Shown here: positions 42,957 through 52,467 of the stretch, piece by piece
How positions within the stretch are numbered: the stretch's first letter is position 1
How the letters are laid out: every line of letters starts with the position of its first letter
Assembly: GCA_001516055.1 (NCBI GenBank)
Contig: LOEZ01000071.1
Location: forward strand, 1-64,000
Reading direction: 5' to 3'
Source of the DNA: Gracilibacter sp. BRH_c7a
Lineage (GTDB): Bacteria > Bacillota > Desulfitobacteriia > Desulfitobacteriales > Syntrophobotulaceae
DNA: 64,000 nt
Program-made: the position numbers and the translations under genes
Notes under the pieces: generated by a model
The model's database searches: none
Told to the model about the DNA's origin: nothing
Seen by the model: the letters and a program-made list of their open reading frames with translations, nothing else

Positions 42957-44567
42957 ATGGGATATTTAGCTTTATATCGGGAGTGGAGACCAAAAACTTT
43001 TAGTGACATAGTAGGCCAAGAACATGTTAAAACTAGCCTAGTTAACGCTCTTACTCATAATAAGGTAGCTCATGCTTACTTATTCAGTGGACCTCGTGGA
43101 ACAGGCAAAACAACAGCCGCCAAAATATTGGCTAAAGCTTTGAATTGCAGTAATGGAGAGGGTTCGGAACCGTGTAATAAGTGTGATTCTTGCCTGAATA
43201 TCGATCAGGGACATGCCTTAGATGTGCTGGAGATCGATGCTGCTTCTAATAGAGGGATAGATGAGATAAGAGACTTAAGAGAAAAAGTGAAGTTCACTTC
43301 CTCTGGTGGTAAGTTTAAGGTATACATAATCGATGAAGTGCATATGTTGACTACGGAAGCTTTTAATGCTCTTCTAAAAACGCTGGAGGAACCACCAGCC
43401 AGCGTTGTTTTTGTGTTGGCCACGACAGAAGCCCACAAAGTACCTTTAACTATCTTGTCGAGAGTACAACGTTTTGAATTCGAACGGATATCTATAGAAG
43501 GAATAGTTTCTAGACTTCAGGAAGTATGCAGAGATCTCGGGCGGGAAGTTGAAGAAAAGGCGATTCAAATTATTGCGGTGAAAGCTGAAGGCGGTATGAG
43601 AGATGCTCTTAGTATTTTAGATCAATGTCTGCTGAGGGAGGATACGGTTACTGCAGAACATGTATACCAAATTATCGGTATGGTAGGCGAAGCTTACAAT
43701 GTAGACCTTGTGGATACTATGCTGGAGGCTGACTATGGGAAAGCTTTAGCTAAGCTTGGAGAAGGAGTAGCTTTGGGGAGTGATCCCAGGCAGATAATCA
43801 GAGAGCTGCTTGATTACTTGCGCCAGGCTTTATTATACCTAGCAGGCAGGCAAGAACCATTACTTTCATCTGATTCTGCACAAAGGTTAAAAGAACAAAG
43901 TGAAAGAGCAGGGTTAAAAAGGCTGTTATCTTGGATTAATATTATCCTTAAAGGCGAAGGGGAACTTAAATATGCTTCTAACGCTCGTCTGGCGGCCGAG
44001 ATGATTCTGGTTCAGGCTCTATATGAGTTAGATTCCGATAGTCTGCCAGAAGCCAATCAAATATTCTCGGCACAAGCCAAAAAAACAAATTTGACATTTG
44101 ATGGTAAAGCAAAGGGTACAGAAGAAAGAGCAGAGAGTAGGCCAAAAAGCGAAATTAGTAATTCTACAGTAAGAGGTATAGCTGAAGGCGAAGACTTGTT
44201 TGGGAGAGTTACCGCTAAGTGGCTGGATATACTGGAGGATGTACGCAAGAAAAAAAAATCAACCCATGCGTTCTTGCTAGAAGGCAAACCAATGGGGATA
44301 AAAGAGGAATCGCTCCTTCTAGTTTTCAAAGAAGGATACTCATTTCATCGGGATAAATTTAACCAACCCGAGAATAAGGCTGTTGTGGAGGAAGTTCTAT
44401 TAAAGTCCTTAGGTCAAAAGTTATCACTAGAAAATCTTCTTGAGAATGAATTTGAGCTTCTTAATCAGGGGTCTAACCTAGATGGAGATAAAAAAAATAG
44501 TCAATGCATCCAACAAGCTGTGGAGCTATTTGGAGCTCAACTTGTACAAGTGAGAGAAGACAAGTAA
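42957..44567 (+). CDS. dnaX: DNA polymerase III subunit gamma/tau
   Basis: Clamp-loader ATPase. The AAA+ domain has Walker A GPRGTGKTTAAKILA, the four-cysteine zinc module (C at CSNGEG, then EPCNKCDSC), Walker B VYIIDEVHML and the sensor-1/SRC region TILSRVQRFEF. A lid domain and a ~180-residue variable C-terminal tail follow (tau-type; 536 aa is average for Clostridia). The ATG follows AGAGGGTGAAAAGAG. It is the first gene of the dnaX-ybaB-recR set. Confidence 0.96.
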   Translation: MGYLALYREWRPKTFSDIVGQEHVKTSLVNALTHNKVAHAYLFSGPRGTGKTTAAKILAKALNCSNGEGSEPCNKCDSCLNIDQGHALDVLEIDAASNRGIDEIRDLREKVKFTSSGGKFKVYIIDEVHMLTTEAFNALLKTLEEPPASVVFVLATTEAHKVPLTILSRVQRFEFERISIEGIVSRLQEVCRDLGREVEEKAIQIIAVKAEGGMRDALSILDQCLLREDTVTAEHVYQIIGMVGEAYNVDLVDTMLEADYGKALAKLGEGVALGSDPRQIIRELLDYLRQALLYLAGRQEPLLSSDSAQRLKEQSERAGLKRLLSWINIILKGEGELKYASNARLAAEMILVQALYELDSDSLPEANQIFSAQAKKTNLTFDGKAKGTEERAESRPKSEISNSTVRGIAEGEDLFGRVTAKWLDILEDVRKKKKSTHAFLLEGKPMGIKEESLLLVFKEGYSFHRDKFNQPENKAVVEEVLLKSLGQKLSLENLLENEFELLNQGSNLDGDKKNSQCIQQAVELFGAQLVQVREDK

Positions 44568-44619
44568 AATAAGCTTGAAATAAATTATTACAAAACATAT
44601 TGAAGGAGAGTGTTTTATT

Positions 44620-44955
44620 ATGTCGTTTAAACCCCCAGGTGGTATGGGTAATATGAATCAAATGCTTAAGCAGGCACAGAAAATGCAAGAAAATATGATG
44701 AAAACTAAAGAAGAGTTAGAGCTCAAGTCCGTTCAGGCTACAGCTGGTGGAGGGATGATTGAAGTAGTTGTTAATGGAAAGATGGAACTACTCGAACTGA
44801 AGATAAAACCTGAAGCTATTGATCCCGATGATCCGGAAATGTTGGAAGATATGGTAAAGGCTGCGATAAATCAGGGGCTGCGTAATGCTCAGGCTATGGT
44901 TGAGGAAGAAATGGCCAAGGTTACGGGTGGCTTTAATATTCCAGGGTTATTTTAG
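44620..44955 (+). CDS. YbaB/EbfC nucleoid-associated protein
   Basis: A 111-residue DNA-binding dimer. After a flexible Met/Gly-rich start, [21 protein letters not shown] begins the coiled core, and [25 protein letters not shown] is the family's beta sheet. Gene order dnaX-ybaB-recR is almost universal and supports a recombination/nucleoid role. GGAGAG lies 8 bp before the ATG. Confidence 0.95.
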   Translation: MSFKPPGGMGNMNQMLKQAQKMQENMMKTKEELELKSVQATAGGGMIEVVVNGKMELLELKIKPEAIDPDDPEMLEDMVKAAINQGLRNAQAMVEEEMAKVTGGFNIPGLF

Positions 44956-45021
44956 CTAAAAATTGCTTGTTAGTTGATTATATCTGAAAATAATGTAAGA
45001 AAGATTTTAGGGCTTTAAGCG

Positions 45022-45618
45022 ATGGATTATTTATATTACCCACAAGCTTTGTCTGACTTAATTATTTCCTTCTCCCGATTACCTGGAGTGGGTCCAAAAA
45101 CAGCAGGAAGATTAGCTTTTTATCTACTTCAGCATTCCGATGATGCAGAGCAGTTAGCTAGAACAATTACTACAGCTCTTCGGGAGATTAGGCAATGTAC
45201 AGTATGCGGCAACTATACTGAGGCAGATCCTTGCAAGATTTGCGCCGGGGAACGCAGAGACAGGACTGTTCTTTGCATAGTGGAACAACCTCGCGATGTA
45301 GTTGCTCTGGAGAAAACCAGGGAGTTTAAAGGTATATATCATGTCTTACATGGAGTGCTATCTCCTATGGAAGGTATCGGACCGGAGCAATTGAATCTGG
45401 CTAACCTACTAAAACGTCTGGATAATGTTAAAGAAGTTATCATAGCTGTTAATCCGTCGGTAGAAGGAGAAGCTACGGCTTTGTATATAGCTAGAATTCT
45501 TAAACCTCTTGGAACAAAAGTAACCCGTATCGCTCATGGATTACCGGTAGGAGGAGATTTGGAATACGCAGATGAGGTGACTATCACCAGAGCACTGGAA
45601 GGCAGACGCCAACTCTAA
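45022..45618 (+). CDS. recR: Recombination mediator RecR
   Basis: A 198-residue protein of recombinational repair that works with RecO/RecF to load RecA. The helix-hairpin-helix (RLPGVGPKTAGRLAF) is followed by a four-cysteine zinc finger (CTVCGNYTEADPCKIC), a Toprim domain (LCIVEQPRDVVALEKT) and a Walker-B-like C-terminal segment (THGLPVGGD type: IAHGLPVGGDLEYAD). Length and order are standard. Confidence 0.96.
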   Translation: MDYLYYPQALSDLIISFSRLPGVGPKTAGRLAFYLLQHSDDAEQLARTITTALREIRQCTVCGNYTEADPCKICAGERRDRTVLCIVEQPRDVVALEKTREFKGIYHVLHGVLSPMEGIGPEQLNLANLLKRLDNVKEVIIAVNPSVEGEATALYIARILKPLGTKVTRIAHGLPVGGDLEYADEVTITRALEGRRQL

Positions 45619-45717
45619 TTAAAGAAATATACTTATTCTCAATATCAAAATTGTCATGGTTCTTTCTTGCAAACTTTCTGCATACAATGCAGTAAATGTT
45701 AGATGGAGGAATTTACC

Positions 45718-45972
45718 ATGACATTTGTTTTTTTAGGATTATTTATACTTCTTTTAACCTTAGTTGTGATAGGTTCGTTAAGAAAACCCAATAAACTGAT
45801 TAAGCTGAGCATTCATATTTTAGGAGGAGTCGTTGGATTATGGATGATAAATTTACTCCTGAGTGTTTTTAATCTGGAAGTACCAATTAATGTTTTCACT
45901 ATTTGTCTTGTAGCATTGTTAGGATTTCCGGGGGTTGTAGTCCTAACCGTATTACAGTTGATAGGAATATAA
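45718..45972 (+). CDS. bofA: BofA-family pro-sigma-K processing regulator
   Basis: Small membrane protein (84 aa from ATG 45718, GGAGGAA 8 bp upstream; an in-frame ATG at 45703 overlaps that ribosome site). It has about two to three helices and the C-terminal signature FTICLVALLGFPGVVVLTVLQL characteristic of BofA. BofA holds SpoIVFB inactive in the mother-cell forespore membrane in B. subtilis. Position after recR is the same as in Bacillus. It is evidence that the organism belongs to a spore-forming lineage. Confidence 0.88.
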   Translation: MTFVFLGLFILLLTLVVIGSLRKPNKLIKLSIHILGGVVGLWMINLLLSVFNLEVPINVFTICLVALLGFPGVVVLTVLQLIGI

Positions 45973-46080
45973 AACTAAACACTTGTCACCTTATAAATAA
46001 TTCGAAATAATACGTAAAACGATAAATTCTAACAAGAATTAGAATATATTAGCAACAAGACCTCTAGAAACGAATAGTGC

Positions 46081-46110
46081 TTGACGAAAAGAAGAGAGAA
46101 AGAGTATACT
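46081..46110 (+). promoter_or_regulatory. Strong sigma-A-type promoter in the bofA-nifJ gap
   Basis: TTGACG (46081-46086), 18-bp spacer, TATACT (46105-46110). Transcription should begin near 46117, directly before the hairpin at 46123. Confidence 0.65.
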
Positions 46111-46116
46111 GAGAAT

Positions 46117-46295
46117 TGTCCAGGGGAACTATTTAAGAAATAGTTCCCTAGGTTTGCGTACACCAAAATGACGGAAAATTCAGATAGTTCAGATAGTTTG
46201 GGATTGTCCAATCGCAAGCCAATAGGTTATTGGCGATTTATATAGCATGTCAAGTGCCTTTCAGCGAGGCACACAGGGTTACTCTCTGTCTTTTG
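46117..46295 (+). ncRNA. Candidate structured RNA or nifJ leader
   Basis: Downstream of the promoter lie four hairpins in ~180 nt: GGGAACTATTT/AAATAGTTCCC (46124-46134, 46138-46148), GCCAATA/TATTGGC (46218-46224, 46228-46234, extended by AATC/GATT), GTGCCT/AGGCAC (46254-46259, 46267-46272), and ACAGGG/CTCTGT (46273-46278, 46284-46289) followed by CTTTT. Size and ending fit a small RNA; a long nifJ leader is the alternative. I match it to no known family (a 6S RNA would need pairing ends). Confidence 0.4.
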
Positions 46296-46537
46296 CTTGT
46301 TATCTCTTATCCTACAAATAGATGTTATATACCCATTGTTCTCCATAAGACTTTAACCATCAGAAGAGGAGGTGGAGGAAGAGACTTATTTTCATAAATT
46401 GAATTTAAGTACGGGAGAGCATTTGTTAAAAATTTAACTAATCATTATAGGATAACGGATAATTATATACTTTGTATTCGGGATTATATGTGCTAGCTAT
46501 TATTATCAAATAAATTTTCTGGGGAGGAAAATAATCA
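46296..46537 (+). other. Gene-free stretch before nifJ
   Basis: The rest of the 565-bp gap holds an AT-rich region with a GGAGGTGGAGG purine run (46369-46379) and the nifJ ribosome site GGGGAGG (46520-46526). No coding frame and no clear second promoter are seen. Confidence 0.4.
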
Positions 46538-49500
46538 ATGGCAAAAATGAAAACTATGTCTGGAAACGAAGCCGCAGCTCATGCGTCTTACGCTTTTTCA
46601 GAAGTCGCTACCATCTTTCCAATCACCCCTTCATCCGACATGGCTGAATTGGTTGATGAATGGGCTGCTCATGGTAGGAAAAACATTTTCGGGCAGCAAA
46701 TGAAGGTTGTTGAAATGCAGTCAGAAGCTGGAGCGGCAGGTGCTGTTCACGGTTCACTACAAGCAGGGGCTTTGACCACTACTTATACTGCATCTCAAGG
46801 TCTATTGCTCATGATTCCTAACATGTATAAAATTGCAGGGGAACTTTTACCTTGCGTATTCCATGTTAGTGCTCGGGCCCTGGCTGCTCATGCACTATCC
46901 ATCTTTGGTGATCATCAAGATGTTATGTCTGTTCGTATGACTGGATTTTCAATGTTAAGTTCCGGAAGTGTTCAGGAAGCTATGGACTTAGCTTATATTG
47001 CTCATCTTAGTTCCATTAAAGCAAGAGTCCCATTCCTTCATTTCTTTGATGGCTTTAGAACATCCCATGAGATTCAGAAAATTAGTGTTCCTGAATATAG
47101 TGAAGTTGGAGAACTTCTTGATCAGGAAGCGTTAAAAAGATTCCGCGAGAGCGCATTAAGTCCAGAACGTCCAGTCTTAAGAGGTACTGCACAGAACCCT
47201 GATATTTACTTCCAAGGGAGAGAAGCTGCTAACAGTTTCTATAAGGCAGTACCCGCGATAGTTGAAGAATATATGGCCAAATATAAAGAACTTACTGGTC
47301 GTGAGTATAAACTCTTCCAATATTATGGTGCACCCGATGCTGAACGCGTTATCATTGCGATGGGTTCAGTTGCAGATACAATTACAGAAACGATTGATTA
47401 CCTTGCAGCTAAAGGTGAAAAAGTTGGTTTACTTCGTGTTCGCCTTTTCCGTCCATTTTCAACCGAACACTTTATTAAGGCCCTTCCTAATACTGTCAAG
47501 AAGATTGCAGTTCTTGAGCGCACCAAAGAACCTGGTTCTTTAGGTGAGCCACTCTATTTGGATATCGTTGATTGTTTCTACAAACAGGAAGTTAAACCTG
47601 TTATTGTTGGCGGTCGTTATGGTCTAGGTTCCAAGGATACTACTCCTTCTCAGATTCTAGCCGTATACGAAAACCTCAAAGCAGAAAAGCCTAAAAACGG
47701 TTTTACTATTGGTATCGTAGACGATGTAACCTTTACTTCATTGGAAGAAAAAGAATTTATTGATACAACTCCGGAAGGTACAATTAGCTGTCAGTTCTGG
47801 GGTCTGGGTGCAGACGGTACAGTTGGAGCTAACAAGCAAGCTATTAAGATTATTGGGGACCATACCAATAAATATGCTCAAGCTTACTTTGCCTATGACA
47901 GCAAGAAATCCGGTGGTGCTACCGTATCTCACTTGAGATTCGGGAAAGATCCTATTAAAGCACCTTATCTAGTAAATACAGCAGATTATGTAGCTTGTCA
48001 TAACCAAGCTTATGTTGATAAGTATAATCTCTTAAAAGGTCTTAAGCCAGGTGGAACCTTCGTCCTTAACTGCCAATGGACAGCTGAAGAACTTGATGAA
48101 ATGCTCCCAGATGCTCTCAAAAAAGCTATCTCGGACAAAAAAGCAAAATTCTATATCATAGACGCTGTCAAAATTGCTCGGGAGATTGGCTTAGGCGGCA
48201 GAATCAATATGATTATGCAGGCTGCTTTCTTTAAACTCGCTAATGTAATTCCTTTTGATGAAGCTATCGGCTATCTCAAAGAGTCCGTTGTTAAAGCATA
48301 CGGTAAAAAAGGACAAGAAATTGTTGACATGAATAATAAAGCGATTGATGCTGGCTGCGATGCATTAGTTAAAGTTGAAGTACCTGCTGCTTGGGCTAAT
48401 GCTGATGCCAAAAAAGGTATCTTCCTTGGAACAGATAAAGATCCAGCCTTTATCAAAGACGTTGTTCGCGTTATGGCAGCTCAAGAAGGAGATACCCTTC
48501 CAGTTAGTGCTTTTAAAGGTTACGAAGATGGAACTTTCCCTGCAGGGACCACTGCTTACGAAAAACGTGGTATTGCCGTAGTAGTTCCTGAATGGATTAA
48601 AGAAAATTGTACCCAATGTAATCAATGTTCTTATGTTTGCCCGCATAGCTGTATTAGACCGTTCCTTTATACTGAAGAGGAAGAAAAGAATGCTCCCGCT
48701 GGATTTGAGTCTGTTAAAGCAGTAGGTAAAGACTTTGCTGGACTTACCTATCGTCTCCAGGTCAGTCCACTGGACTGCACAGGATGCGGTAACTGCGTTG
48801 AGATTTGCCCATCCAAACAGAAGGCCCTTGTTCTCAAGGATGCAGCTGAACGCACTCCAGTTGAAGCACCTCTCTGGGATTATGCGTTAAACCTTTCCGA
48901 TAAAGATGATAGAATCGGAAATAAATATACTGTTAAGAACAGCCAGTTCATTCAACCTCTTGTTGAATTCAGTGGTGCCTGCCCAGGATGTGGAGAAACT
49001 GCTTATGTTAAGCTGCTCACCCAGTTGTTTGGTGATAGAATGATGATTGCCAATGCTACTGGATGTACTTCGATTTGGGGCGGAAGTGCACCGTCTGTAC
49101 CTTATACTGTTAACAAAGAAGGTAAAGGTCCTACATGGGCTAATTCCTTGTTTGAAGATAATGCTGAGTACGGTTACGGTATGTATCTTGGTGTACAACA
49201 AATGCGTAGCAGAGTTGCTGATGAAATGAAGGCAGCTTTGGCTCAGGATATTTCTGCTGAGCTCAAAGACGCTTTCGAGGAGTGGATTGCTGGCATGAAT
49301 GATGGAGATGCTTCCAAGGCTGCTACCAAGAAAGTACTAGCTGCCTTTGAGAAAGTAGATCCAAAATCTAATGACCTCCTCGCTAAGATTTGGGAAAAGA
49401 AAGAACATTTAGTTAAGAAATCTCAATGGATTGTCGGTGGAGACGGTTGGGCCTATGATATCGGTTACGGTGGACTAGACCATGTTCTAGCTTCCGGAGA

Positions 49501-50074
49501 CGATGTGAACATTCTTGTAGTTGACACTGAAGTATATTCAAACACGGGTGGTCAATCCTCTAAATCTACTCCACGGGCGGCTGTTGCTAAATTCCAAGCA
49601 GCGGGTAAAAAAATTCGTAAGAAAGACCTTGGAATGATGGCCATGAGCTACGGTTATGTCTATGTTGCACAGATCTCCATGGGTGCCAGCTTAACTCAGA
49701 CCATGAAAGCCATCCAAGAAGCAGAAGCCTATAAGGGACCATCCCTGATTATTGCTTATGCTCCATGTATCAATCATGGCATTAAGTCCGGTATGGCCAC
49801 AAGTATTATCCAGGCTAAGAAAGCCGTTGAGGCTGGTTACTGGCATATGTATCGTTTCAATCCTGATTTACAGGAGAAAGGCGAAAAACCTTTCAGCATG
49901 GATTCTAAAGAACCATCAGCTTCCTTCAGAGACTTTATTATGTCTGAAGTACGCTATACTTCCCTGCTCAATACCTTCCCGGATACAGCGGAAGAACTCT
50001 TCCAAGGAGCTGAGAAGTTTGCCGGTGAGCGCTACAAGTCTTACAAGCGTCTCGCAGATACGGATTGGAGCTAA
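46538..50074 (+). CDS. nifJ: Pyruvate:ferredoxin (flavodoxin) oxidoreductase, single-chain
   Basis: A 1178-residue homodimeric PFOR that oxidises pyruvate with CoA to acetyl-CoA, CO2 and reduced ferredoxin. Domains in order: the pyrimidine-binding N-terminal domain (NEAAAHASYAFSEVATIFPITPSS), the transketolase C-like domain II, the gamma/EKR domain, a 2x[4Fe-4S] ferredoxin domain (CTQCNQCSYVCPHSC and CTGCGNCVEICPSK), and the TPP-binding domain with CPGCGE, ATGCTSIWGG and GGDGWAYDIGYGG...NTGGQSSKST, which contains the third-cluster cysteines. A strong GGGGAGG and a codon use richer in C-ending codons than its neighbours suggest high expression. It interrupts the Bacillus-like order between bofA and csfB. 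Confidence 0.97.
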   Translation: MAKMKTMSGNEAAAHASYAFSEVATIFPITPSSDMAELVDEWAAHGRKNIFGQQMKVVEMQSEAGAAGAVHGSLQAGALTTTYTASQGLLLMIPNMYKIAGELLPCVFHVSARALAAHALSIFGDHQDVMSVRMTGFSMLSSGSVQEAMDLAYIAHLSSIKARVPFLHFFDGFRTSHEIQKISVPEYSEVGELLDQEALKRFRESALSPERPVLRGTAQNPDIYFQGREAANSFYKAVPAIVEEYMAKYKELTGREYKLFQYYGAPDAERVIIAMGSVADTITETIDYLAAKGEKVGLLRVRLFRPFSTEHFIKALPNTVKKIAVLERTKEPGSLGEPLYLDIVDCFYKQEVKPVIVGGRYGLGSKDTTPSQILAVYENLKAEKPKNGFTIGIVDDVTFTSLEEKEFIDTTPEGTISCQFWGLGADGTVGANKQAIKIIGDHTNKYAQAYFAYDSKKSGGATVSHLRFGKDPIKAPYLVNTADYVACHNQAYVDKYNLLKGLKPGGTFVLNCQWTAEELDEMLPDALKKAISDKKAKFYIIDAVKIAREIGLGGRINMIMQAAFFKLANVIPFDEAIGYLKESVVKAYGKKGQEIVDMNNKAIDAGCDALVKVEVPAAWANADAKKGIFLGTDKDPAFIKDVVRVMAAQEGDTLPVSAFKGYEDGTFPAGTTAYEKRGIAVVVPEWIKENCTQCNQCSYVCPHSCIRPFLYTEEEEKNAPAGFESVKAVGKDFAGLTYRLQVSPLDCTGCGNCVEICPSKQKALVLKDAAERTPVEAPLWDYALNLSDKDDRIGNKYTVKNSQFIQPLVEFSGACPGCGETAYVKLLTQLFGDRMMIANATGCTSIWGGSAPSVPYTVNKEGKGPTWANSLFEDNAEYGYGMYLGVQQMRSRVADEMKAALAQDISAELKDAFEEWIAGMNDGDASKAATKKVLAAFEKVDPKSNDLLAKIWEKKEHLVKKSQWIVGGDGWAYDIGYGGLDHVLASGDDVNILVVDTEVYSNTGGQSSKSTPRAAVAKFQAAGKKIRKKDLGMMAMSYGYVYVAQISMGASLTQTMKAIQEAEAYKGPSLIIAYAPCINHGIKSGMATSIIQAKKAVEAGYWHMYRFNPDLQEKGEKPFSMDSKEPSASFRDFIMSEVRYTSLLNTFPDTAEELFQGAEKFAGERYKSYKRLADTDWS

Positions 50075-50094
50075 GGTGAAATAAATATTTAGAG

Positions 50095-50123
50095 AAAGAG
50101 CGGGTTTATCCCGCTCTTTTTTT
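50095..50123 (+). terminator. Terminator of nifJ
   Basis: AAAGAGCGGG / CCCGCTCTTT with a 5-base loop, running directly into a T-run. Confidence 0.95.
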
Positions 50124-50156
50124 ATAGGCTGAGTGAAAGTTATGAAATTAGATATT

Positions 50157-51986
50157 CTATTTATTCTTTTTTATATATTCCAGATATATATCGGATAATT
50201 GCATCAGGTTTTTAATTTGTTGTTCTTCTTTGAGAAATAATTCTATGTTTTGCACAGCTTCATGGGTTTCAATATTCTGTCCGACTTTGTTTCCCGGTAT
50301 ATATAGGTAGCTGGAAGAAATATAAGTACCTTCAGGGTAGTAAAAACGGAATCCTAGAAGATTTCGGTCTTGATTTATTATATCCTGGCCGAATATAAGA
50401 TAATCATCCAGATATATCCCAAAAAGATTAGCAAGGGTTGGGAGAATATCTATCTGGCCTCCCACATTCTCAATTATTTTTGATTTCACTCCAGGAATTC
50501 TAATCACCAGAGGTACATTAAGAGCATCGAGATAGTCATGTTCTCTCCCTAAGATGGAAGTGAAAAAATCTTGATTGTCAGTTTCTTCATTCTTAGAAAT
50601 ACCAAAATGATCACCAAAAATCACTATCATAGAATTATCCCATAAGCCGGTATCTTTTAAATCATTAATAAATAAACCTAAAGCAAAATCCTCATAGTTA
50701 ATTGCTGTCAGATAATCACCAATGAATGTATTTTGCAAATCAGGTGCAAGGTCTAATTTCTTTTTAGATTCCGGAATCAGATAAGGATGATGTGAAGAAA
50801 GCGTAATTAGACTGGCATAGAACTTTTGATTTTGTTTTGCAAATTCTTGTAAGATAGGGACTGCTTTCTTGAATAGTATCTCGTCTGAAGATCCCCACCG
50901 TCCAACGGGATCTTCATTTTGATAAAAGGATTCATCAAAATAGCTATCAAAACCTAAACAAGGATAGAGATTATCCCTGCGCCAAAAAGTTGCAGTATTG
51001 GGGTGGAAAGTTACTGCCTTATACCCTTTGCTTTGGAGAAGACGTGGTAAAGAAGGGTATTTCACTCCTGTATATCCTGTGCTTATTGCCCCCCGTGGAC
51101 GAGGGTAGATAGAAGTATTAGTTACAAATTCAGCATCTGAAGTATTTCCCTGGCCTATTTGAGCATAGAAGTGTGGGAAATATAAACTTTCTTTGATTAT
51201 TTTATTTAAATTAGGAGTAATCTCCTGTCCATTAACAGATAACCCGACTACGAAGTTTTCTGTCGATTCTAGCTGGATAAGAATAAGATTCTTATCCTTA
51301 GCAGCGCCAAAGTATTTGGGCCATGAAACAGGATTGATTTGCTTTATTCGTTCAATATTTGCTTGGTGTAAAGCATCCAGAGGCAAATCTTCCGGAGCTT
51401 CTTTTCTTAAAGAGTGAAAGGCTTGATATAGCTGGGCATTCAAGATACCAACATCCTGAGCAAGAACCATGGGAATATCTTTAGGTTGATATACTTTATA
51501 ACTAACTAGAATTAATGCTAGAGCAGAACAACATATCACTAAGGTTTTCCGTTTATTTTTCCGTAAGTTTATACCCCGGCTTATATTAGGTAGCTTGAAA
51601 ATCTGTAAGAAAATGATAATCAGAAAGATATCAAGATAGAGGAATAAATAAGAGAAGGAAAATATGGCGATTACACTTTCTCCAATATCTTTTAGAAGAG
51701 GAGCTTGAGTGATTGCATGATAATCAAGGAAACGTCCAAAGTGATTATAATACATAACGGTACTGAGGAGATAAGTAGAAAGAAGGAAATCAACAACTAG
51801 AAATTTGCTTATTCCTCTTCGAGAAGATAATACGTCAGCCAGCCCAAAAACTACGATTAGAGAAGCTAACTCCAATAAAGCTGCAGGAAATTGATGAGTT
51901 AGTGAGAATATATGTGTCCTGACGACGAGTATTTTAATTAAGACAATAATAGTAAAGAGTTGGAGTCTTCCTGCCAGAAATCGCAT
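50157..51986 (-). CDS. LTA-synthase-family sulfatase-domain membrane protein
   Basis: Five N-terminal membrane helices (to residue ~165) are followed by an extracellular alkaline-phosphatase-fold domain. LtaS-type metal and catalytic residues are present: Glu in ILIQLESTENF, the catalytic Thr in GQGNTSDAEFV, IFGDHFGIS (Asp-His) and LSSHHPY. LtaS polymerises glycerol-phosphate from phosphatidylglycerol into lipoteichoic acid; related enzymes prime LTA or modify other glycans, so the exact product is uncertain. It is monocistronic, convergent with nifJ, with its ATG at 51986. Confidence 0.88.
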   Translation of the reverse strand: MRFLAGRLQLFTIIVLIKILVVRTHIFSLTHQFPAALLELASLIVVFGLADVLSSRRGISKFLVVDFLLSTYLLSTVMYYNHFGRFLDYHAITQAPLLKDIGESVIAIFSFSYLFLYLDIFLIIIFLQIFKLPNISRGINLRKNKRKTLVICCSALALILVSYKVYQPKDIPMVLAQDVGILNAQLYQAFHSLRKEAPEDLPLDALHQANIERIKQINPVSWPKYFGAAKDKNLILIQLESTENFVVGLSVNGQEITPNLNKIIKESLYFPHFYAQIGQGNTSDAEFVTNTSIYPRPRGAISTGYTGVKYPSLPRLLQSKGYKAVTFHPNTATFWRRDNLYPCLGFDSYFDESFYQNEDPVGRWGSSDEILFKKAVPILQEFAKQNQKFYASLITLSSHHPYLIPESKKKLDLAPDLQNTFIGDYLTAINYEDFALGLFINDLKDTGLWDNSMIVIFGDHFGISKNEETDNQDFFTSILGREHDYLDALNVPLVIRIPGVKSKIIENVGGQIDILPTLANLFGIYLDDYLIFGQDIINQDRNLLGFRFYYPEGTYISSSYLYIPGNKVGQNIETHEAVQNIELFLKEEQQIKNLMQLSDIYLEYIKKNK

Positions 51987-52176
51987 AGTGATAGCACCCT
52001 TTCAAAGATTAACTGAACAGCCTTTTTAATCCTATGAAGGGAGAAAAGTTGATATGAGTAAGAATGAAAGAATTTTGAGAAAGATACTAATAACCATTTC
52101 TTCAGGAAAGAATATACTGTAAGGGACTATTAACCTGTTAAATGTCAAACATAAGAGAATGAAGGAAGAATGTAAA

Positions 52177-52362
52177 ATGAATAACCTTTACCCTAAATGT
52201 TCTATCTGTGGTCAAACACCGGCAAAAGGATTACGCGATGGGTTCCGTTTAGCAAACAGATTTATCTGTTCAAGATGTGAAACACAGATTGTTGTTACGA
52301 ACATTGAAGCAGTAGAATATGAGCGGAATATTCAGAACATAAGGAAACTAATCTACAGTTAA
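52177..52362 (+). CDS. csfB: Gin/CsfB-type anti-sigma-G factor
   Basis: A 61-residue protein with two zinc cysteine pairs, CSICGQTPAKG and FICSRCETQIVVT, the signature of Gin (CsfB). In B. subtilis it inhibits sigma-G, and sigma-E, during early sporulation. ATG 52177 has AAGGAAG 8 bp upstream; the in-frame ATG at 52159 does not. It is followed 105 bp later by the yaaO-like gene, matching the B. subtilis csfB-xpaC-yaaN-yaaO region with xpaC and yaaN missing. Confidence 0.85.
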   Translation: MNNLYPKCSICGQTPAKGLRDGFRLANRFICSRCETQIVVTNIEAVEYERNIQNIRKLIYS

Positions 52363-52467
52363 GCAGTAAGTTGCATTATTGTACACTTTGTTTGTTAGGA
52401 TGAAAAATTAAGTAATATATGTTAAAATAAAACAACAATTATCCTCGCAATATCGTGATTGGAGAGT

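Noticed and set aside
46117-46295. 6S RNA
   Set aside because: Size fits, but the 5' end forms its own local hairpin instead of pairing with the 3' end, and no central bubble is visible.
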